This document shows, in pieces, positions 23,596 to 31,561 of a DNA stretch of 31,632 nt; within the stretch, counting starts at the first letter, position 1, and every line of letters begins with the position of its first letter. The translations under genes were made by a program, and so were the position numbers. The notes under the pieces are model-generated. The model was not told the origin of the DNA, ran no database searches, and saw nothing but the letters and a program-made list of their open reading frames with translations. The stretch lies in the NCBI GenBank assembly GCA_035253585.1, contig DATFBY010000039.1, forward strand, positions 1 to 31,632, in the 5' to 3' direction. The stretch comes from DATFBY01 sp035253585 (GTDB taxonomy: Bacteria > Gemmatimonadota > Gemmatimonadetes > Gemmatimonadales > Gemmatimonadaceae).

Positions 23596-25000
23596 TCAGC
23601 TCCGCGTCATCCGGGGCCGCGGTCACCGTCTCGCCCGGGGCGCGGCGCTCCTGCCGCGGTGGCTTCACGTACTTCGCCACGACCTCCGCCGTGCCGCCGA
23701 TCGCCAGCTGCTCGAAGAGAAAGCCGAACGTCTTGTCGTATGACCTGGCTAGTTGCTCCTTCACGCCGGCCGGCATCTCCCACAGCTCTTTCTTGAATGG
23801 TCCGAGCGCTTTTTTTCGCGTCTTGTAATAGAACTGCTCGTCGGTGTCCTTCGCCTTGCGCTCGTCCTTCGCGTTCTCGCCCAGCCAGCTGTAGATGCGA
23901 TCGCGTAGATCCCGTGGCATCCCTTCGTAAAGGATGTTCTGGAAGTTGGTCGCCAGGTGGATCTCGGCCACCTCGACCTTCGGGAAGTTGTTGAACGCGT
24001 TCTCGGGGAGCGTCGACGCCCCATGCTGCACGGCACCGGCAAGCCCGTATTCCTCGCGCGCCACCGTGGACAGCTCGCGCAGCACATCGAGGTCGATCTT
24101 CACATCGGCGATCGAGCCATCCGGCAGGACGACGCCGCCGTGGGACGTCCCGGACTGCACGCTGATCTTGGAGAGGCCGGGCACATTCCCCGCTCGTTGC
24201 GGGATAGTGCGCAACAGACCGTCCATGAAGGCTCGAAGCTCGGGAACCGTGCTGTTCTCGGTGCCGACCTCACCGATCTCGCCGCCTATCGAGATTGTCG
24301 TATCGTCCGGCTCCGTCTCGCGAATGTACGAAATGATGTCCGCGCACACCTCGTAGTTGTTTCGCTGTTGCTCTTCGAGCGACTGCTTGCTGAGGTCGAC
24401 CAGCGTGGACGTGTCGACATCGATGTTGTAGAAGCCGGCAGTGATCGCTTCGAGCGCCAGCTGCTTGACGGCTGCGACTTCGCTGGTCGGGTCCGCCACC
24501 CACTTCTTGGCGTTCACCTGAAAGTGATCGCCCTGGATGAAGACCGGTCCGCGGAACCCCTCGCGAAGTGCCGCGGCCAGCAGCACCGCCACGTATTCGG
24601 CCGGACGCTGCTCGGTGTACGCGATCTCGGAGCGCGCGATCTCGAGAATGAAGGCGCCGGCATTTTGCCTGAGGGCAGTCCGGAAGATCGAGCGCGCCGT
24701 ATCGTACGCCATGCCGCGGACGTTGATCGCCGGCACGGTGAAGCCACCTGTCTCGCCGCGACCGCGCGCGATGTAAAGCTCGTGAATCGACGCGGGACGG
24801 ACTCCGACCGCTTGCGCGATCTCCCAAATCAACCACCGCGCGTGATCGCGCGTCTGCCCGCTGCCGAACACCGCATCGCGTACGAGCGCGTCCATCCGCT
24901 CGCTGCGCAGTGCGCTCTCGTTGAGCACGGACACGTGGCCCTGCTCGACGCGAACGTCACCGCCAAAGAGCGACGTCCCCATTGCTTGCTGCACTCCCAT
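23588..25000 (-). CDS. Class II fructose-bisphosphate aldolase family protein
   Basis: A 470-residue member of the class II (zinc-dependent) aldolase family, probably cleaving fructose 1,6-bisphosphate in glycolysis. Metal and substrate motifs visible are FIQGDHFQ, FYNIDVDTSTLV, SIGGEIGEVG and VQHGASTLP. It is about 120 residues longer than E. coli FbaA, with an extra N-terminal region (to about 85) and an insertion plus tail in the C-terminal part (KDERKAKDTDEQFYYKTRKK and onwards). Two starts are possible, ATG 25000 (GGAGG 4 bases before) and ATG 24982. It lies 85 bases downstream of pgi in a glycolytic gene run, which supports the role, although a related sugar-phosphate aldolase activity is possible. 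Confidence 0.85.
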   Translation of the reverse strand: MGVQQAMGTSLFGGDVRVEQGHVSVLNESALRSERMDALVRDAVFGSGQTRDHARWLIWEIAQAVGVRPASIHELYIARGRGETGGFTVPAINVRGMAYDTARSIFRTALRQNAGAFILEIARSEIAYTEQRPAEYVAVLLAAALREGFRGPVFIQGDHFQVNAKKWVADPTSEVAAVKQLALEAITAGFYNIDVDTSTLVDLSKQSLEEQQRNNYEVCADIISYIRETEPDDTTISIGGEIGEVGTENSTVPELRAFMDGLLRTIPQRAGNVPGLSKISVQSGTSHGGVVLPDGSIADVKIDLDVLRELSTVAREEYGLAGAVQHGASTLPENAFNNFPKVEVAEIHLATNFQNILYEGMPRDLRDRIYSWLGENAKDERKAKDTDEQFYYKTRKKALGPFKKELWEMPAGVKEQLARSYDKTFGFLFEQLAIGGTAEVVAKYVKPPRQERRAPGETVTAAPDDAELSD

Positions 25001-25085
25001 CGATCCTCCACGCGGATGCGTCTATTGCAGTTTCAACCGGAAGGTGTTTGTCGCCTCGCACCGTCGCAAGGGCGCGGCGCACGCA

Positions 25086-26471
25086 CTACTCCACCCAACG
25101 AGGCTCCGCTTGTGGAACGGACGCCCATTCACGGCGCGCAGCATCTGCATCCGGCCGCTCCAGCATTGCGTACGTGAAGCGCTTCCCGAGCTCGACGCCG
25201 GGTTGGTCCAGTGGGTCAACGCCGTACAGCATGCCCGCATACACGGTGGCCAGCTCGAAGAACATCAGCAGTGCGCCGACGTGCCATGCGTCGCGACGCT
25301 CGATCTCGAGCGTCATGTTGGGACGTCCCGCGCGCGCGAGAGCTCCGGCCGTTGCGCGTCGTTCCACATCCAACAGCTCACCAAGTGTATGACCACCGAG
25401 ATACGCAAGCTCGGGCACATCGGCGTGCAGACGCGGTATCGTCAAATCGGCTGTCCGCTCGCGCACACCGATGAACGTCACTGTCTTGTCGCGGGGCCCT
25501 TCCATGAAAAGCTGAACCTGGCTGTGCTGGTCCGTGGCTCCGAGCGCGGCTATCGGCGTCGGACCGACCGACTTCCCGTCAGGTAGCTGCTTTCCTAGAC
25601 TCTCCGCCCAGAGTTGCACGAACCACGCACTGAAATCTCGCAGCGGATCCGAGTACGGCATCAAGACGTGATTGCTCAGGCCGAGCTTCGTATCAGCCAG
25701 CCATTGAAGCACCGCGTACGCGCCGGGCGGATTGCTGTCGAGCGATGCGTTTCTTCCTCGCCGCAGCATGTCCGCGGCTCCTTCCAACAGCTGGTCGACA
25801 TCGATTCCCACCAGCGCGGCCGGTAGTAAACCTACCGGCGAGAGAACACTGAATCGCCCACCCACGTTTGGCGGAATCGCCAGCGACACGATGCGCTCCT
25901 CGCGCGCGATCTTCCGCAGCGCACCCTTCTCGGGGTCGGTGATGAAGACGAGATGTCGCTGGAACCCATTCCCCAACTCTCGTTCGAGCCGCTCGCGAAC
26001 GATGAGGTACTGGGCCATTGTTTCGGCGGTTCCGCCGGACTTCGAGATCACAATGAACAGCGTACGACCGAGCTCCATACGGCCGAGCAGCTCGCCAACG
26101 GTGACGGGATCGACGTTCTCCAGCACGTGCAGGCGCGGATAGAACTCGCGCCGTTCATCGTCCAACTCGTTCCAACGCGGTGAGCGCAGTGCCGAGCGCA
26201 GCGCAATGGTGCCTAACGCGGACCCGCCGATCCCGAGCACGACGACGTCGGAGAATGCTTGCCCGACGCCATCAGCGAACTTCTTCAGCTCGGTCAGATC
26301 GTGCGGCCGTGACACGATCTCCATGAAGCCGAGGATTCCCTGCGACTCGAGTCGCTTGGCCTCGCCGAGGGCGCGTGCGAGGTGTTCACTCGCCGTGCGC
26401 CAGGTCGCGGCATCGAGTCCGCCCTCAACGTGCTGCGCGAGCATGTGCGAGTAATCGAGCCGGATCGTCAT
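25086..26471 (-). CDS. pgi: Glucose-6-phosphate isomerase
   Basis: Interconverts glucose 6-phosphate and fructose 6-phosphate in the cytoplasm. The 461-residue protein belongs to the shorter bacterial/archaeal-type Pgi group. Visible motifs are the sugar-phosphate-binding GIGGSALGT, SKSGGTAETM, the family signature GGRFSVLSPVGLLPAAL, and the C-terminal GVDPLDQPGVELGK. The ATG at 26471 gives the normal start. The MBL hydrolase gene ends 22 bases upstream and fba begins 85 bases downstream, so pyk-MBL-pgi-fba reads as one unit. Confidence 0.95.
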   Translation of the reverse strand: MTIRLDYSHMLAQHVEGGLDAATWRTASEHLARALGEAKRLESQGILGFMEIVSRPHDLTELKKFADGVGQAFSDVVVLGIGGSALGTIALRSALRSPRWNELDDERREFYPRLHVLENVDPVTVGELLGRMELGRTLFIVISKSGGTAETMAQYLIVRERLERELGNGFQRHLVFITDPEKGALRKIAREERIVSLAIPPNVGGRFSVLSPVGLLPAALVGIDVDQLLEGAADMLRRGRNASLDSNPPGAYAVLQWLADTKLGLSNHVLMPYSDPLRDFSAWFVQLWAESLGKQLPDGKSVGPTPIAALGATDQHSQVQLFMEGPRDKTVTFIGVRERTADLTIPRLHADVPELAYLGGHTLGELLDVERRATAGALARAGRPNMTLEIERRDAWHVGALLMFFELATVYAGMLYGVDPLDQPGVELGKRFTYAMLERPDADAARREWASVPQAEPRWVE

Positions 26472-26493
26472 CGCCGTAGAGGAAAAAAACCGG

Positions 26494-27273
26494 TCAGTCG
26501 ATTCGAATCGTCAACCCATCGAACGCCGGAGACACTCCCCTCGGGAGCTCCGCTTCGAGATCGGCGTGACGATTGTCGTGCGTCAGATGCGTGAGATACG
26601 TGCGCTCGGCGCCGATCTCCGACGCCGCGCGGACCGCTTCGGGGATGCTGAAATGAGTCGGATGCTCCGTTCGCCAAAGCGCGTTGAGCACGAGCACCTT
26701 GACGCCTCGCAGCTGCTCCAGTGCCCGCGGGGGGAGGCTCTTGGCATCGGTAATGTAGCCGAGGGGGCCGATCCGGAATCCGAAGACTCGGACCGGCCCG
26801 TGCGGGACTTCCACCGCTTCCACGTTGACGTCACCGATCTGCACGACGTCGCCGGCTTCCATCGGACGCGCCGCACCTTCCGGCTTCGAAGTACCGGGCA
26901 GTGGCCGCATGGCGTCGTTGAAGATGTACGTGAACTTCTGCGCGAGACTGTGGAGCGTTTCGGGCGAGCCGTACATCGAGAGGCCGGCTCCCCGACGCAC
27001 GGTGATCGCACGCAGATCGTCGATCCCGTGCGTGTGATCGGCGTGATCGTGCGTGAACAGTACGGCGTCGATCCGGTCGACGTCGTTGGAAGTGAGTTGA
27101 AGTCGAAGCTCCGGCGGCGTGTCGATGAGAATGCGTGTGCCCCCGTCGCTCTCTACCAGCGCCGCGCTTCTCGTTCGACGATCCCGCGGGTCCGTCGAGC
27201 GGCACACCTCGCAGCGGCAGCCTATCTGCGGCACACCGAAGCTGGTGCCCGTCCCGAGAAACGTCAGCTTCAC
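26494..27273 (-). CDS. MBL-fold metallo-hydrolase (PhnP-like)
   Basis: A 259-residue metallo-beta-lactamase-fold hydrolase. The dinuclear metal motif is THDHADH (74-80), with later ligands expected at the PHGP (about 158) and TDAKS segments and at the HLTHDNRH end. N-terminal GTGTSFGVPQIGCRCEVCRS includes a cysteine cluster (C19, C21, C24), as in PhnP/YcbL-like phosphodiesterases. The function could be cyclic phosphodiester hydrolysis or a tRNase-Z-like activity on a small substrate. The GTG start overlaps the pyk stop by 4 bases (GTGA), so it is translated together with pyruvate kinase. Confidence 0.85.
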   Translation of the reverse strand: MKLTFLGTGTSFGVPQIGCRCEVCRSTDPRDRRTRSAALVESDGGTRILIDTPPELRLQLTSNDVDRIDAVLFTHDHADHTHGIDDLRAITVRRGAGLSMYGSPETLHSLAQKFTYIFNDAMRPLPGTSKPEGAARPMEAGDVVQIGDVNVEAVEVPHGPVRVFGFRIGPLGYITDAKSLPPRALEQLRGVKVLVLNALWRTEHPTHFSIPEAVRAASEIGAERTYLTHLTHDNRHADLEAELPRGVSPAFDGLTIRID

Positions 27274-28700
27274 ACGACTTCGACCTTGAGGAGATTGGTC
27301 GTGCCTGGCGTGTCGAACGGCACGCCGGCCGTCACCAGAACGCGGTCACCCGGCTTCGCCAGACCGCGACGGACTGCGGCTTCAGCGCCGCACTTGAACA
27401 TCGCGTCGTACGAATCGGCGCGTGGCACGATCTCGGGGGTCACCCCCCATACCAAAGCCAGCTGATGGAAGGTGCGGGGCTCATCGGTGAGCGCGAGAAT
27501 CGGAACGTCCGGGCGATGTGACGCGACGATGCGCGCCGTGAAGCCGCTCTTGGTGAAGACGATCACCAGCGGAGTCGCCAGCATTCGCGCGGCGGCGACG
27601 GTCGCGGTCGCGATCGCGCCTTCCGTCGAGACGCGGCCGTCGCGCGGCCGCACCAGCAAGCTCGATCGCCGCTCGATGTGACGAGGGTGCCGCTCTATCT
27701 CGGCGATGATGCGCGACATCGCCTGCACCGCGAGCCGCGGATACGCGCCAGCGGCGGTTTCGGCCGAGAGCATCACCGCATCGGTGCCATCGAGGATCGC
27801 GTTGGCGACATCGCTCGCTTCGGCGCGCGTTGGGCGCGGATTGGTGACCATCGACTCCAGCATCTGCGTCGCCGTTATCACCGGCCGCCCGATGAAGTTT
27901 GCGAGCGAGATGATCTTCTTCTGCGCGATCGGAACTTCCTCGAATGGCAGCTCCACGCCAAGATCGCCACGCGCAACCATCACGCCATCCGACGCTTCGA
28001 TGATGGATTCGATGTTCCGGAGCGCGGTGTCCTTCTCGATCTTCGCGATGACCAGCACCGTCTTCGGAATCAGCGCGCGGAGCGAGGCGATGTCCTGCGC
28101 GCGCCTGACGAAGCTCAACGCCAGATAGTCCACATTGTGCTCGACCGCGAAGTCGATGTCGGCGCGATCCTTTTCGGTGATCGATGGCGCCGATACCACC
28201 ACGCCCGGAAAATTCATCCCCTTATGACTGCGGAGGAGACCGCCGTGCACCACGCGCGCGGTGACGCGCGGCGCACTGACGTCCATTACCACCATGTCGA
28301 TGAGCCCGTCGTCCATCAGCACGCGGTCGCCGACCTGTACATCCTGCGCCAACGCGTCGTAGGTGACGGGAATTTCATCCAGCGCCACGGGGCCGGATTC
28401 GGGCGCAAGCACGACATCGGTGCCTTCCTTGAGCGTTCGCGGCTCGGCCAGATCGCCTACGCGGATTCTCGGCCCCTGCAGGTCGCCGAGGATGGCAATC
28501 GGCCGGTCGAGCCGCTCGGCAAGGTCGCGGAGCGTGGCGATCATGGCAGCATGCTCCTCGTGCGTCCCGTGCGAGAAGTTGATGCGTGCCACGTTGAGTC
28601 CGGCCTTTATCAGCGAGCGCAGCACCTCGGGCGTCGATGACGCCGGTCCGAGCGTGCAGACGATCTTGGTTCGGGAGAACTGTTGGTGGGCGGAAGGCAC
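27270..28700 (-). CDS. pyk: Pyruvate kinase
   Basis: Transfers phosphate from phosphoenolpyruvate to ADP, the last step of glycolysis. From GTG at 28700 it has 476 residues, the normal length. Motifs are TKIVCTLGPAS at the start, NVARINFSHG, the active-site signature with lysine in IAKIEKDTALRNIESI, SDGVMVARGDLGVELPFEEV, and ATQMLESM. An ATG at 28796 would add 32 residues, but that stretch has AT-rich third codon positions unlike the rest and contains a promoter-like pair of hexamers, so I prefer the GTG, even though it lacks a clear Shine-Dalgarno. The stop overlaps the MBL hydrolase start. Confidence 0.94.
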   Translation of the reverse strand: MPSAHQQFSRTKIVCTLGPASSTPEVLRSLIKAGLNVARINFSHGTHEEHAAMIATLRDLAERLDRPIAILGDLQGPRIRVGDLAEPRTLKEGTDVVLAPESGPVALDEIPVTYDALAQDVQVGDRVLMDDGLIDMVVMDVSAPRVTARVVHGGLLRSHKGMNFPGVVVSAPSITEKDRADIDFAVEHNVDYLALSFVRRAQDIASLRALIPKTVLVIAKIEKDTALRNIESIIEASDGVMVARGDLGVELPFEEVPIAQKKIISLANFIGRPVITATQMLESMVTNPRPTRAEASDVANAILDGTDAVMLSAETAAGAYPRLAVQAMSRIIAEIERHPRHIERRSSLLVRPRDGRVSTEGAIATATVAAARMLATPLVIVFTKSGFTARIVASHRPDVPILALTDEPRTFHQLALVWGVTPEIVPRADSYDAMFKCGAEAAVRRGLAKPGDRVLVTAGVPFDTPGTTNLLKVEVV

Positions 28701-28734
28701 GGGGGTGGAGAGGAGGTTGGCGAGCGAATCAGCA

Positions 28735-28763
28735 GATGTAGCGGAGGTTGTGCGTTGTGGCAA
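28735..28763 (-). promoter_or_regulatory. Possible promoter of the pyk operon
   Basis: On the minus strand, TTGCCA (28763-28758), 17 bases, then TACATC (28740-28735), about 28 bases before the expected 5' untranslated leader of the GTG start. The hexamers are only partly like consensus, so this is tentative. Confidence 0.35.
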
Positions 28764-28903
28764 GCGACTCAAGGAGTTGCGCAGTGGGCGGAACATTCGT
28801 TGCCAGATTTGAAGAGGCCTGCCTGACGCGTGCTCTTAACGCCCGCCCTCCTGCGTCGTCCAACGCTCGGCAGCTCGAAAAAAACCAACTTCGGGGGACA
28901 CGC

Positions 28904-29725
28904 ATGAATTGCGGCACCTTGTTGCGTTTCGCCGGCGCGAGTGTGATCGCGCTCGCGCTCGCGGCGTGTAATGGTGATGGCACCGGAACGAGCACCGATC
29001 TCACGCTCGAGGAAAGCACCGATGCGGCGCAGACCGTCGGCGACGCGGTGAGTGAAGACGTTGGGCAGTGGTTCGAAGGTGAAGGGACGATGGGCGCCGG
29101 AGGCGTAGGACCGTCGGTGATGGCGGAGGGCGCGCTCGCGCTCGGCGATCAGTGTCCGTTCAATGCGTCGACCGGACGCTTCGTGTGTCCTCCGGTCGTT
29201 CGCGAAGGGATCACCATCAACCGCTCCTTCGCGCTTCTCGATGCGCAGAATCAGTCCATGCAGGCGTTCGATCCGCAACTCACGGCATCAGCGAACTTCC
29301 AATGGTCGGCGCAGGGGACGGTGGCGCGCGATAACTGGACCGGCACCGTGAACCGGCAACGTGACATGACAGTCACCGGCATGGCTGGCCTGGAAACTCG
29401 TCGGACGTGGAATGGCGAAGGCTCCAATCACATCGAAGCGACGTTCACGGGCGGTGCGGGCACGCGCAGCTACACGCACGATGTGCAAAGCAAGGTCGAC
29501 GATGTGGTGGTTGCAGTGCCGCGCGCGCTCAACAATCCGTGGCCACTGTCTGGAACCTTCACGGCCCACGTGACCTCGAACCGCCCTCGCTTCGGCGGCG
29601 GCACCGTCGATTTCACGGCGGTGGTGACGTTCAATGGAACGCGGTTCGTGCCGCTCGACGTAGGGGATCGACAGTTCTGCCTGGACCTAGCGTTGAGGAG
29701 GCTGTCGCAGTTGAACTGTCGGTAA
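28904..29725 (+). CDS. Putative lipoprotein, unknown function
   Basis: A 273-residue predicted lipoprotein. The signal peptide runs MNCGTLLRFAGASVIALALA with lipobox LAAC (C22), followed by a Gly/Thr-rich linker (NGDGTGTSTD). The mature domain has no recognisable family; it is rich in Thr, Asn and aromatic residues, with repeated beta-strand-like segments (ITINRSFALLDAQNQSM, RDMTVTGMAGLETRRTWNGE). Two cysteine pairs, CPFNASTGRFVCPP and the C-terminal FCLDLALRRLSQLNC, could form disulfides. I chose the ATG at 28904, which has a GGGGGA site 7 bases upstream, over the longer open frame. It is the only plus-strand gene between 6103 and the right edge, and converges with transaldolase across inverted repeat 3. 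Confidence 0.75.
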   Translation: MNCGTLLRFAGASVIALALAACNGDGTGTSTDLTLEESTDAAQTVGDAVSEDVGQWFEGEGTMGAGGVGPSVMAEGALALGDQCPFNASTGRFVCPPVVREGITINRSFALLDAQNQSMQAFDPQLTASANFQWSAQGTVARDNWTGTVNRQRDMTVTGMAGLETRRTWNGEGSNHIEATFTGGAGTRSYTHDVQSKVDDVVVAVPRALNNPWPLSGTFTAHVTSNRPRFGGGTVDFTAVVTFNGTRFVPLDVGDRQFCLDLALRRLSQLNCR

Positions 29726-29807
29726 GCGGAAAGCGGGAAGTGGGAAGCGCCGGCACACCGAAATGAGTCTGGTGTGCCGGCGCTTCCGACTTTCCGCTTC
29801 CCGTTAT
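29723..29807. repeat. Heptad-built intergenic inverted repeat 3
   Basis: A 17-bp perfect stem (29743-29759 with 29771-29787, ending GGCACACC) with an 11-base loop, extended outward by about 20 further positions with 14 matches. The left arm is four 7-nt units (AAGCGGA, AAGCGGG, AAGTGGG, AAGCGCC at 29724-29751); the right arm has the complementary units. It fills the whole gap between two convergent genes, and both stop codons lie within or touch it, so it could be a bidirectional terminator. Confidence 0.9.
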
Positions 29808-30934
29808 CTCCGGACCAACGCCTCCGTCTTACTCTCCAATCTCCCAACCAGCGTCTCGAACGACTTCTGAAAGCTCGCAATCCCGTCGATGAGGAGCTTG
29901 TCGGTCACGTCGCGCATCGAAATGCCGTGCCGTTCGAGATCGGCGATCTGGCGGCGAGCAACGTCGACCTCGGCGTCCACCGTGCGCGAGACCCGACCGT
30001 GATCGCGGAACGCTTCGACCGTCGCCGGCGGCATCGTGTTCACAGTGTGCGGCCCGATCAGCTCCTCCACGTACATGACGTCCCGGTACGCGGGGTTCTT
30101 CGTGCTCGTGCTCGCCCACAGCGGCCGCTGCACCCTCGCACCATTCGCCGCCAGCGTGGCCCAACGCGGGCCGCTGAAGCGCTGCTGAAAGAGCGCGTAC
30201 GCGAGCTTGGCATTGGCGATGGCGGCCCGGCCCTTGAGCGAGCGAAGCTCGTCGGAGCTCGCGCCTCCGCGCGCGAGCAGTGAATCCAGCCGCTTGTCGA
30301 CTTCGGTGTCGACGCGGCTCACGAAGAAGCTCGCCACCGACGCGACGCGGTCTACCGGCTTCCCGGCGGCCGCCCGCGCTTCGAGCCCAGCGAAGTACGC
30401 GTCGATGATGCGAGCGTATGCCTCGACCGCGAACAAGAGCGTGATGTTGACGTTAATCCCGTCCGCCAGCAAACGGCGCGCTGCGTGCTCGCCTTGCTCG
30501 GTGCCCGGCACCTTGATCATCACATTCGGGCGATCGACCATCTGCCAGAGCCGATGCGCCTCTGCCACCGTCGCATCCGCATCATTCGCGGCGCCAGGCG
30601 AGACTTCGATCGAAACAAAGCCGTCCGCGCCGTCGGTCGCCTCGTACACGCCGCGGAAGATGTCGCACGCGTCACGTACGTCGGTCGTCTCCACCAGCTC
30701 GAACAGATCCCACGCGGTGAGCCCCGGCGCGGCAGACGCGAGCTGCTCGTCGTACGCCGAGCCTTCCGCCATCGCCTTCTCGAAGATCGTAGGGTTCGAC
30801 GTCATCCCGCTGAGCGCATCACTCTCAATGCGGCGAGCCAGCTCACCGCTCGTGAGCAGCGATCGGTCGATGTAGTCGAGCCAGATCGATTGTCCGATGG
30901 AGTGGAGTTGGTGAAGAGGCGAAGCCATGCGCAT
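29804..30934 (-). CDS. tal: Transaldolase
   Basis: Transfers a dihydroxyacetone unit between sugar phosphates in the non-oxidative pentose phosphate pathway. The 376-residue protein is of the long TalB-like bacterial class. Motifs seen are SGMTSNPTIFEKAMAEG (42-58), GFVSIEVSP, the Schiff-base lysine K141 in NVMIKVPGTEQG, GINVNITLLFAVE, and the late SRVDTEVDKRLD and ALWRAS-like WASTSTKNP region. Two ATGs two codons apart (30934, 30928) are possible starts. A 24-base leader separates it from inverted repeat 4. With pyk, pgi and fba nearby it completes a sugar-phosphate gene neighbourhood. Confidence 0.93.
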   Translation of the reverse strand: MRMASPLHQLHSIGQSIWLDYIDRSLLTSGELARRIESDALSGMTSNPTIFEKAMAEGSAYDEQLASAAPGLTAWDLFELVETTDVRDACDIFRGVYEATDGADGFVSIEVSPGAANDADATVAEAHRLWQMVDRPNVMIKVPGTEQGEHAARRLLADGINVNITLLFAVEAYARIIDAYFAGLEARAAAGKPVDRVASVASFFVSRVDTEVDKRLDSLLARGGASSDELRSLKGRAAIANAKLAYALFQQRFSGPRWATLAANGARVQRPLWASTSTKNPAYRDVMYVEELIGPHTVNTMPPATVEAFRDHGRVSRTVDAEVDVARRQIADLERHGISMRDVTDKLLIDGIASFQKSFETLVGRLESKTEALVRR

Positions 30935-30958
30935 CTCGAGGCCGAGTTCGGACTGAAG

Positions 30959-31052
30959 ATAACATCGGGACTCGGGACTCGGGACTCGGCTCGTGGCGGT
31001 AAAGTCTACAGCGCCAGATCGCCGAGTCCCGAGTCCCGAGTCCCGATGTTAT
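30959..31052. repeat. Heptad-built intergenic inverted repeat 4
   Basis: Perfect 32-base arms (30959-30990 and 31021-31052) around a 30-base loop that can itself fold (TGGCG with CGCCA). Each arm holds three exact 7-nt units, GGGACTC at 30967-30987 on the left, and the complement on the right. The ends read ATAAC and GTTAT; the right end contains the TAA stop of the lasso B2-like gene. The G-rich strand has three GGG runs plus GG, so a quadruplex is also possible. Confidence 0.95.
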
Positions 31053-31447
31053 GCGATCCTCGCCCTCGGTCTTAGCGGCGTGAAGCGCTTCGTGTCGCCG
31101 GCCTCGAGATAAGGCTCGACGCCGCCGCAGGCGAGCCAGGCATGGGCCTCGAGCCCGCCGTCGTTCCCACGTCGCACACCGATCACGACATCGGCAGCCA
31201 GACCGTGGCGGCGCAGAAGCACCGCCAGCGTGACGGCGCGACGGAGACACGTCCAGTGCCAAACGAACGGCAGTGCGTGCAATACACCATCGACGGCGCG
31301 CGCGAGCGCCAGCGGCTTGGCCGTCGATCGCCGGCGCGCGGGCGTCGAGCGAATCATGCGGAACACGCGATCGCCAGGCAGAAGGGCGAGCGCGATCGGC
31401 ACGAGCAAACAGACAGCCAGCAGTTCGAGACGTTCGTTGAAGCGCAC
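31049..31447 (-). CDS. Lasso-peptide B2-type cysteine protease (transglutaminase-like)
   Basis: A 132-residue protein of the transglut_core3/McjB-C-terminal type, the leader-cleaving protease of lasso peptide biosynthesis. The likely catalytic cysteine is C67 in WHWTCLRRAVTLAVLLRRHG, followed by ADVVIGVRRG and the catalytic histidine H102 in EAHAWLACGGV. The N-terminus has a hydrophobic segment (about 8-24) that may be a membrane anchor or part of the fold. The start is a GTG at 31447 without a good ribosome site. No precursor, PqqD-like B1 or asparagine-synthetase-like C protein lies in the window, so it is either the end of a cluster beyond the right edge or a stand-alone member with another role. 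Confidence 0.8.
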   Translation of the reverse strand: MRFNERLELLAVCLLVPIALALLPGDRVFRMIRSTPARRRSTAKPLALARAVDGVLHALPFVWHWTCLRRAVTLAVLLRRHGLAADVVIGVRRGNDGGLEAHAWLACGGVEPYLEAGDTKRFTPLRPRARIA

Positions 31448-31533
31448 GGAGAAATGAATCGTTAGGGCACCCTGGCAGCTCGGCGCGCGAGAGCGCGTTG
31501 CCCGAATGACGATTCACGTGCGTAGCCGGAACG

Positions 31534-31552
31534 CTGTCGCATCACGCGACAG
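31534..31552. repeat. Short hairpin near right edge
   Basis: CTGTCGC (31534-31540) and GCGACAG (31546-31552) form a 7-bp stem with a 5-base loop. Together with the next hairpin it could end a minus-strand gene lying outside the window. Confidence 0.5.
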
Positions 31553-31561
31553 CAGCATGAT

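Noticed and set aside
28701..28796. Pyruvate kinase N-terminal extension from ATG 28796
   Set aside because: The extra 32 residues are not family-like, have AT-rich third positions, and coincide with promoter-like hexamers.
12001..31052. Heptad repeats as CRISPR arrays
   Set aside because: Units are 7 nt with no spacers and no cas genes in the window.
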